Shown one piece after another: positions 53,620-61,700 of a stretch of 64,000 nt of DNA (positions are counted from its first letter, which is position 1; every line of letters starts with the position of its first letter). The notes below the pieces were generated by a model. That model was not told where the DNA came from. It searched no databases and saw only the letters and a list, made by a program, of their open reading frames with translations. Position numbers and translations under genes: made by a program. The DNA lies in assembly GCF_001941975.2 (NCBI RefSeq), contig NZ_CP146991.1:2944501-3008500 (forward strand). Reading direction: 5' to 3'. Origin of the DNA: Sporomusa sphaeroides DSM 2875. Lineage in GTDB: Bacteria; Bacillota; Negativicutes; Sporomusales; Sporomusaceae.

Positions 53620-54770
53620 TATCTCGGAGACGAAATCTTACTATCCTGCCTGACATTGCCGCCAAAGGCGGGAATTCGCCTTAGCAATACTTCGGAGATA
53701 AGATAGCTGAGGATTACCGCCAGACCGGCTGACAGAAAAAACTTTACAAATGGACCGGTATGTAAATTAAGTAAAGCATAATTTAGAGAAAAAACCGGAA
53801 ATTGATGAATAAAATAGATGGCATATGAATTAACGGCCAAACGCCGCCAGAGGTAGTTCCCGCTATTTACCCAGCGTTGAAAGACAGCTAGGAGCGCAAA
53901 TACAGCACATAAACAAAATAGGGTGTGTAAAAAAGCATTTGCTGCCAAGCCTGGTAAAGCCATATTGTTTGCCAGCACAACTTTACCGCCGAAAAACAGC
54001 CCACCGGCAACTATTGCTGCCACTGGCCAACGTACCGGACAGGGACTATAGCCATCGGCAGTAAACCATTGACGGCGACAAGCATATATGCCCAGCATAA
54101 AATATAGGACGTACAAAACAAATCTCGTAGGCTGAATCATCAAAATGTATTTAACGTTTACCCAGTCGTAATCATTGACCACCGTATTCACGGCAAAAAA
54201 TCCGGCGCTCCCCCCAAGCACAAATAATGCTAAAAAAGCGGCTGATGGCTTGGTGGCTTTGAGCGGTGTGGCCTTTATCCAACCACGGCTGTAAACTAGG
54301 GCCAATACCAGACAAAACAATGTCAATACTCCCAAAAACCAGTAATGCGCCTGCTGATAGGAACTGCCAAAAAACAAATTAAACCAGTAATATAAATATG
54401 CTGGCGGCGTCTGAGAGCGGGTAACAAAAATAAAATAAGTAACCGCCGGAGCTAGAAAAACAACACCGATGACCCAGGGGATCATTAACCGGGTGACTTT
54501 ATCGCGGACAAATTCAGCTACACTACGTTTAGCTAGCGACTTAATGGCAAAATACCCGGCAATAAAAAACATAACAGGCATTATAAACACATCATTCCCT
54601 AGCACAAACCAATCAAAGAGAGCATGCCGCTGCGAGTCAAGAACATACCACCACCACGGAGCATGAGGCATGTAAGCCATAGCCGCATGGAATACTACCA
54701 CCAGCAGCACTATAAATGAGCGTAAATTATCAAGAAAGTAAACACGCTTTTCACTGCCTGCGCTTTGCAT
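53616..54770 (-). CDS. acyltransferase 3 family membrane protein
   Basis: 384 aa from the ATG at 54770 behind AAGGAGGCGG. About ten transmembrane helices; RVYFLDNLRSFIVLLVVVFHAAMAY carries the His used by this family, and MPVMFFIAGYF and FFAVNTVVNDY follow. The family moves acyl groups to sugars or exported polymers at the cytoplasmic membrane; this substrate is unknown. Its 3' end overlaps the lysA promoter. Confidence 0.87.
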   Translation of the reverse strand: MQSAGSEKRVYFLDNLRSFIVLLVVVFHAAMAYMPHAPWWWYVLDSQRHALFDWFVLGNDVFIMPVMFFIAGYFAIKSLAKRSVAEFVRDKVTRLMIPWVIGVVFLAPAVTYFIFVTRSQTPPAYLYYWFNLFFGSSYQQAHYWFLGVLTLFCLVLALVYSRGWIKATPLKATKPSAAFLALFVLGGSAGFFAVNTVVNDYDWVNVKYILMIQPTRFVLYVLYFMLGIYACRRQWFTADGYSPCPVRWPVAAIVAGGLFFGGKVVLANNMALPGLAANAFLHTLFCLCAVFALLAVFQRWVNSGNYLWRRLAVNSYAIYFIHQFPVFSLNYALLNLHTGPFVKFFLSAGLAVILSYLISEVLLRRIPAFGGNVRQDSKISSPRY

Positions 54771-54850
54771 ATCTTCCGCCTCCTTATAGCATTGTTTGCC
54801 ATAAGGTACATATTCCATTTGTAATACTAGTTTCCTGCTATTTCCAAACC

Positions 54851-55057
54851 TTATTTATCCCGGTAATAAGACCAGACACAATGTAATCCGCGCATCGTAG
54901 CACCACAGCGGCAGCCGGCTTGCCCACACAAGCGGGTACAAATCTCAACGCCTGACACCGGCTCTGCTTTGCCACCCTTTTTTCTTTCCCGCCAAAAAGA
55001 TATTTCTTGCCTTGGTGCCTTATTTCCTAATGTGCAAAACCATTGCCAAATCGACAT
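54851..55057 (-). CDS. hypothetical 68-aa Cys-rich protein
   Basis: ATG at 55057 with GGGAG eight bases upstream. The middle is basic (FWRERKKGGKAEP) and the end has CTRLCGQAGCRCGATMRGLHC, a possible metal-binding knuckle. No family recognised; it could be spurious, but the ribosome binding site and cysteine spacing favour a gene. Confidence 0.45.
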   Translation of the reverse strand: MSIWQWFCTLGNKAPRQEISFWRERKKGGKAEPVSGVEICTRLCGQAGCRCGATMRGLHCVWSYYRDK

Positions 55058-55191
55058 ACTATCAACTCCCAGTATCCATACTATGTGCCGCATACCTTCT
55101 GGCATTAGTATAAAATAACCGGCGGAGAAATGCAGTGACTAACATCACACTTACAGTATCCCGGGAAACAAATTGCTATCATTCCAGCAAG

Positions 55192-55229
55192 AAGGCGGAA
55201 ACCTATCTTCGACAATAGGTTTCCGCCTT
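55192..55229. terminator. strong bidirectional terminator
   Basis: A perfect 15-bp stem (AAGGCGGAAACCTAT with its complement) flanked by AT-rich tails, after the YbjN-like gene. Confidence 0.85.
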
Positions 55230-55235
55230 GAAATT

Positions 55236-55667
55236 TTATTCTGCCCATACTTTGCGCATTAAGACAGGATATTCTTCTGCCAAATGCGTTAAGATTACGT
55301 TCATGATAGTATACACCATCGATCCATTAGCCTGTTCTGCCTCGCACAAAACACAACAATCCAGGCACAAATCGCCATCGGTTGTCACATAATACTTAAA
55401 AACCTTGTACTGACGGTTTAATTCATTAATGTATTCCAAGATCGCCTGTTTATTTGTCTCTTTAAGTGCCTTTGGCGCGATTTGGAGACGCAGCATGCCG
55501 TAAATGCTGTCATCCAGGATGACCACAAGAGGAATTCTCTGGCCTGCGATCTCCATATGCGAACGGAAAGCTGTGGTATTCAGTTCATCGTTAATTTCTT
55601 CGGCGTTAAAGCAGTCGATGTTGTTTTCCTGCAAATACTCTTGAAATATCTGCGCCCGTCTGTTCAT
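55236..55667 (-). CDS. YbjN-domain-like protein
   Basis: 143 aa. Pattern of one N-terminal helix, then strands HMEIAGQRIPLVVILDD, LRLQIAPKAL, helix KQAILEYINELNRQYKVFKYYVTTDGDLCLDC resembles YbjN/T3SS-chaperone-like folds. Its function is unknown; it may act as a cytosolic chaperone. It follows the adhesin on the same strand, 74 bp downstream, and could be co-transcribed. Confidence 0.55.
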   Translation of the reverse strand: MNRRAQIFQEYLQENNIDCFNAEEINDELNTTAFRSHMEIAGQRIPLVVILDDSIYGMLRLQIAPKALKETNKQAILEYINELNRQYKVFKYYVTTDGDLCLDCCVLCEAEQANGSMVYTIMNVILTHLAEEYPVLMRKVWAE

Positions 55668-55741
55668 TTTTTTCTTCCTCTCTTCTCAGGATTAGGATTT
55701 ACCGGCTGAGAAAAATTCCCCGGCCGGCATTTGACCATAAA

Positions 55742-58700
55742 TTAGAACAAGCTAAGTTGAATTTCGCCGTCTTCACTGCCCGGTTGCAGAGTCAGCGGCC
55801 GCGTTTGCGGCAAACCGCTCAGGTTGATATCCAGCAGATTAAACCTCCCATAATGACCATAGACTGACGCCGGTTCGCGCATATACTGCAGCAGCAGCCA
55901 GTTGTCCCGGCTCATCTGCCGCTGCATCCGGTCGGTCATTTCTTCCACACTGCTGGGACGCTGCCAGTAGGTATAAAAGGAATTGTCACCGCGAAGCAGA
56001 ACGCCATTGCTCTCCAGAGTGTGGTTATCCCGCATAAAATTCAGATACATCCAGGGATCACGCCGCTCCGGATTGTACCAGAAATGGACATTGGCGTTGT
56101 CGAAAACCGGTCTGGAGCCGTACACCGTGACCGTCGTATTAGCATTACTGAAATGCCCGACATCGATGATGCTGAGTTTGTCAATATAAAAACGGTTGGA
56201 ATCGACATGCATATCAGCCCGCTTCGCCCAAAGCTGATCAATCTGCAGACCGTTGCGGGTACTGATCTCACCGATATTAAAGTATTCCATCGGCGAATTG
56301 GGATCAGCTGCCTGCGGCCGGAACAGCAGCATATTGTCATAGCCCTCGCGCTGGGTAAGCTGGTCAATATCAATCGCGTTGCTGCTGATGATGATATCTT
56401 TGGCAGCAGTAATCTTGGGTACATGCAGATTCTGGTTTTTATTTTTCACGCGGATCACAACGTTTTCACCGTCAATGCTGAACATGGTAACCGAACCGTC
56501 ATCCGATCCAACCGCGGCAGTCTTGCCGGCGTAGACATTGCCAAGGTCAATATCGCCCTTGATCGTATGAACGGTCAGCGTATCATTGACTGCCTTGACA
56601 TCCTTGCCGGTAATATCGCCCTCTTGCGTAACCTGAATATCAACTTTCCGGTCAGCGGTTACATCCTCAAACACAATGCCGCCGTTTCGGTTGGCGAGTC
56701 TGATATCGCTGTCGGCGCCGGTGGCCTCAAGCGCCGTATTCACCTTCAGCATACCGGTTTGATTTTCAATGACGATCGAGCCGGCGTTGGCTTTATTCAC
56801 ATCAACAGTCAGGCCATTAGCGCCGGAATTGCGAACAGAGATGTCATTCCGGTCATTTTCGGCAATCAAACGGTTCATCGTATTGCCGGCAGCGCTAATA
56901 TCAATGCCGGTTCCTGCCGTTGCGGCGAGAATGTCTGTTGTCACTGTACCGCCTGTCTGCCGGATATCTCCTTCGCCCTGGGTAACAACTAGATTCGGCG
57001 ACACCTTGCGGCCTGCCTGCAGCACAACCTGATGATCTGCCGTGAGATCGCCGGCAAGGACGATATTGTCCGTGCTAGTCGCACTAACAACACCATCGGC
57101 AGCGGTAGCAGTCACGTCAGTCAGAACAAGTACGCCGTCCGCCTCGCCGTGGGCGGTAGTGCCTTCCAGATATACATTGCTGCCGGTGACACTGATTTGT
57201 GCCGTATCAGCCTTATCAGCCGCGAAATTGGTGATGCGCAGGCCGTGCGCAGCCGTACCCACATCACCACCTGAAATAATGTCAATGTTTTGCGCGGTGA
57301 TGCGCCCCAGGTTCAGAGGATCGCTTGGATCAAGCGTATTGTAGAAGCTGGTGATAGAACCATTTGAACGCAGCCATAAGTTTTGGCCCGTATATATAGA
57401 GCCGATGGTAAAACCGCCGCCGGACAAATCACGGATATAGGCCGAGCCGTCGGTGCGAGCCGTGAGCTGGCCGGACAAGACCGTCCGGATCGCGTTGTCA
57501 ACCATGCCAATGTCAGCGGTGCCACCCTCCAGGATTAAATCCTTGCCGTTGAAATTCGGCGAAGCCGGATCGGTATTGACGCTGTAGACACCGGCTTTAC
57601 CCAGCACACGGATATTACCGCCGGTCGTTACCTTATCGATGAAGAGCGGAGTGTCCTGCCCTTCGGTGCGGCCGGCCAAATAGACATTATCACTGGCGAC
57701 AGCGTTGAGGACACCGTTGTTTCTGGTGTGGACGCCCAGCGGGCTTTTGCCGTTGATCGTGGCTGACGTAAATTTGCCGTCGGCATTTTTCGTCCAGGTC
57801 ACATCGCTGGCGTCGGCGTTGACCAACTGTTTCAAATTATCGACATTCGTGAAATCCGTGATCGTTACCGCGCCTGTATCAATGCCGATGCCTCCCTGAT
57901 GCGCCGTCAGAGTAACATTGTTGCCATTGATATTGGCGGCTTTGATTTCGGTCTGGGTACTGCCGCCCTCCTTGTTGATCATAGCGTCCTGCAGCGCGTA
58001 CAGCAGTTGGTCTTGCGTCCACTGATAATCGGCGGCGGTCAAGGCTCTGCTCATATCCTGATACTTGGCATCGGCCGCCAGATACGCATCGGCGGAAGCG
58101 AAGTCCTGAAATCTCGCATCCAGTTCCAGATACGCCGCATAGGCAGGGCCGGCTTGCTGGTCCGCATGGCTGGCGTAATAGGCTTTTTGCTCCTGGTATG
58201 TCCGGTAATCAGCTTCAACGCCGCTCTTATACCCGGCAGCCTGCTGTACCCGTTTCTCCGTGAAGGCGCCGTCGCCCGCGATCAGGCCAAGGTCCTTCCA
58301 TTTCTGAATCTTCTTGTCGGCTGCCGTCTGGCTGACCGCCGCGCCGGACGGCAGCGCGTCGACAAAGCTGCCGTCATTGACTGTCAGCGTCACATCACCT
58401 GCGGTGGAGTCGATGATACCGACACGCAGGTTGCCCTGATCCTGAATCAAATTGATGTCCCCCTGGGCCGCCACGTTAACGCTGGCTGACAGGCTGTCGC
58501 CGCCGTGAGCGTTCTGCCCGCCCCGGATGACAAGCGCCCGGGTGTCTGTGCCAATCTGTCCGTTGTCGCTGGCCAAGTCGATGCGATTGCCCTGCACCGT
58601 CAGGTTTGTGCCCTGCTGCGTGATATCGCCGCGGGCTGTCAGACTGACATCGCCGCTGCCGGTGTTGATGGCCCGCGCCAGATCGATATTGCCCTTAAAC

Positions 58701-61700
58701 TGCTGGTTATTGAGCCAGCCGCCGTCAACGCGGATATCAATATTGCCGGTTGTGGTATTATTCGCATCCAGCCGAACCGTGTCGCTCAGCGAGGTAATGT
58801 GTATGTTGTTAATACCGTTGTCAGCACCCAGCCTGATGTTGTCGCCAAAGAGGGTGCCATTACTCTGGGTAATCGCGCCAAACGCATTGTTCTTGCCGGA
58901 TATGATTTCCATCGTAGCAGCAGAGCTGTTATTGCGGATATCGCCCATCAGTTCGACGTTCTGCTTGCCGGTGATATTGATTTTGCCGTCGGTTTCCCCG
59001 ATGAAGCCGATATTGATGGCCTTGTCGGCTTTAACACTGTTCAGGTACGTCTGCGATGAACCGGTCTTTACCGACCAGCGGTAGTGGTTCCATTTGAACC
59101 AGCCCAAAAAACCGCTGCTAGACTTCCACGATTCCACTTTCGAACGGCTCTGGTTGGTAATGACATTGTCAAAGATCAACGCGTATTCAGTATTGCCTGC
59201 TTCCGGGACGGTCTCAATGAATGCGCCGGTAAGTTTATTCCGCTTGGTGCCGGGTTTTTCAGCTTTTAAATTCGATTCCTTTTCGTATTCCGCCAATGCC
59301 GTATAGTCACCGACCTCCACCAGTCCCCACAAGCCGGCTTTGATATCGCGCTGATAGGTCTTTTCAGTTTGTGTGGCCGAGCCTTCCGTCCAGTTGTAGC
59401 GCAGCCCGTTCTTGACCTGGTAGGTGGAAGACGCACCGCTGGTTTGAGAATTTTTGCCGAACAGGTCGCTGACCTTGGTTTGTGTCCGGGTATATTCCGT
59501 CACCTTATTGGTATTCAGATCGGTGATCTTAATAAGTCCTTCGATATTATTATTCAGGACATTGCCTACCTGCAGATCAGCATTGGCGTTATTGACGATA
59601 TTGATTGTTGCACCACCGTCCAGCGCCGTAATCTTGCCGTTGCCGGTACTGGCAATGCGGCCGGTCAGATGCACCTGCCCGCCCTTGGTCGCAATATCGT
59701 CGACGACAATCTTGCCGGTGCGGGGATTGTAGTATGCCTGCACTTCATAGATATATTTGCCGCTGACGGAGTCATAGACCGAGCGGTTGCCGTTATTGAT
59801 CTTTATCAGGGTCTCACCGTTGATGACTACCGCTTTGGAACCGGTCGGGCTGGCGTTTTTAGCGGCGTTCAGCTCTGCCTGATTAATCGTCGCCTGATAG
59901 GTGTCATAACCACTTTGAATAGTGCCGTTCACATTGATACTGGCGGCATTGATATATACCGCGTCGCCCGCAACCCAGCTTCCCCCACCGCCTTTAGCAG
60001 TGTTGTTCGTTTGCACCTCATGCTTTGGATTGGTCAGGTCATAGCCGTCAGCCAGGTATTTTGCCCGGAGGCCCTCATAGGTGCTCTTCCAGTCGGCTTC
60101 CGGCGAGCTGCCGATATTGACGATACCGTCAATATACCCCTGTGTGATCGAGCCGTTGGCAGCAGACAGCACAATTTCCCTGCCCTGCACCGATGCGTTG
60201 TCTTTTTCTGTCTTGCCCTGAATCAGAATGTCGCCGCCGGCGTTATCAATCGTAACCCGTCCGTACATATTCTCGACCGCACCGTTGACTTCGATTGTTG
60301 TCAGCGGTTTTACGGATATGGTCTCGCTGGTATGATCATCAGGATCGATATAAGTAACGTTCAGATTAGTGTTCCAGTTGCTCTTAATCGAGATACCCGC
60401 CTCACCGCTGGGACCATCAGCCTGTACGCCGCCATAAGCCACCTGTTTCGTCCGATCCTTGTTCAAAGCCTGGATCGACGCGTTGGCATTGGCAGTAATG
60501 CTGTTGTTATTGAATTTGATTTCGCCGCCCTTTTCGCCGATGATCACATCATTGATCTTCATATAATAGGTCGAATTATTGGTAATGTCGATCTGCGGCG
60601 ATCCCTGTGCCGCCAGGCTGCCGGTGCCGGTCATATTGTCGGCGTCGATCACGATATTACCGCCGGAGGCCGCCAGGTCAGGTAATTCCACTGCATTAAC
60701 GGTAAAATTCTCCCGGACCTTTTCCACTGTTACCGTCTGGCCGTTCACCGTGACCGTTTCCTTACTGACCAGTCCTAAATCCTTCATTTGGTTGAAAATG
60801 CGCGTTTGTTCCGCCGTATAGCCGACATATGCGGCAAGGTCGTCGCCGCCGCCATTGATCTTGCCTTCATATTCCGTTATCAACTGACTTAGCGCTTGAT
60901 AGCGCGCATACAATTCCTTACCGTAATCAAGCGTGCCTTGTTTGATCTGCGCCTGAATCGCCGCATCCTGTTCAGCGTTGCCGCTGTCTACGGTAATATT
61001 CAGACCGACATCACCGCCGCTGATTGTGCCGCCCGGCGGTGCCACCCTGCCATCAACGGTGACGGTCAGCTTGTTCTGCGTGCCGGCGGTCAGCTTGCCG
61101 TCGAGCTGGACGTAATTATCGCTCTGCTTGCTCCGGCTGTCCTTGCCGGCCGCTGTACCAGTAAACGATTTTTCAGTGTCCTCACCTTCATACCAGGTAT
61201 AGGTGGCTGTCGTTTCCGCCACATATTCCTTGCCTTGATTGGCGGCCAGATTGATGTGCCGTACACTGTCGACTATACCGCTGCCGGTGACCAGAACACG
61301 GTTTTGCTGCCTGTTTATGTTCGTGAGGCTGGGTACGGCGACCGGAATAACGCTCTTATTATACGCCTCGGCTGCCACGTCCAGATTCAGCACACCCTTG
61401 GTTCCGTCCGTCCGGGTGCCGGCGTACAGGTTGGTGTCGCCCATGCTGCGAATGGCACCGGCCACCTGAACCGTGTTGGCCCGCTTGAGGGTATTGGTCA
61501 TGTTGGCGGCGCTGCCGCCGGCCGCTCCGCCTTCATTGTCGGCAATGGCTGCAGCCGTGACGTCTAATGAATCGCTGGCCGCCAGTGTCACGCTCTCGCC
61601 AAATTTCTTGGTTTCCGTCTGAGAACCGGCTGCCAGATTCACCGCATTATCTACGTTCATGGTATTGGTATTCTTCGCCGTAACAACAGCGACCAGGCCG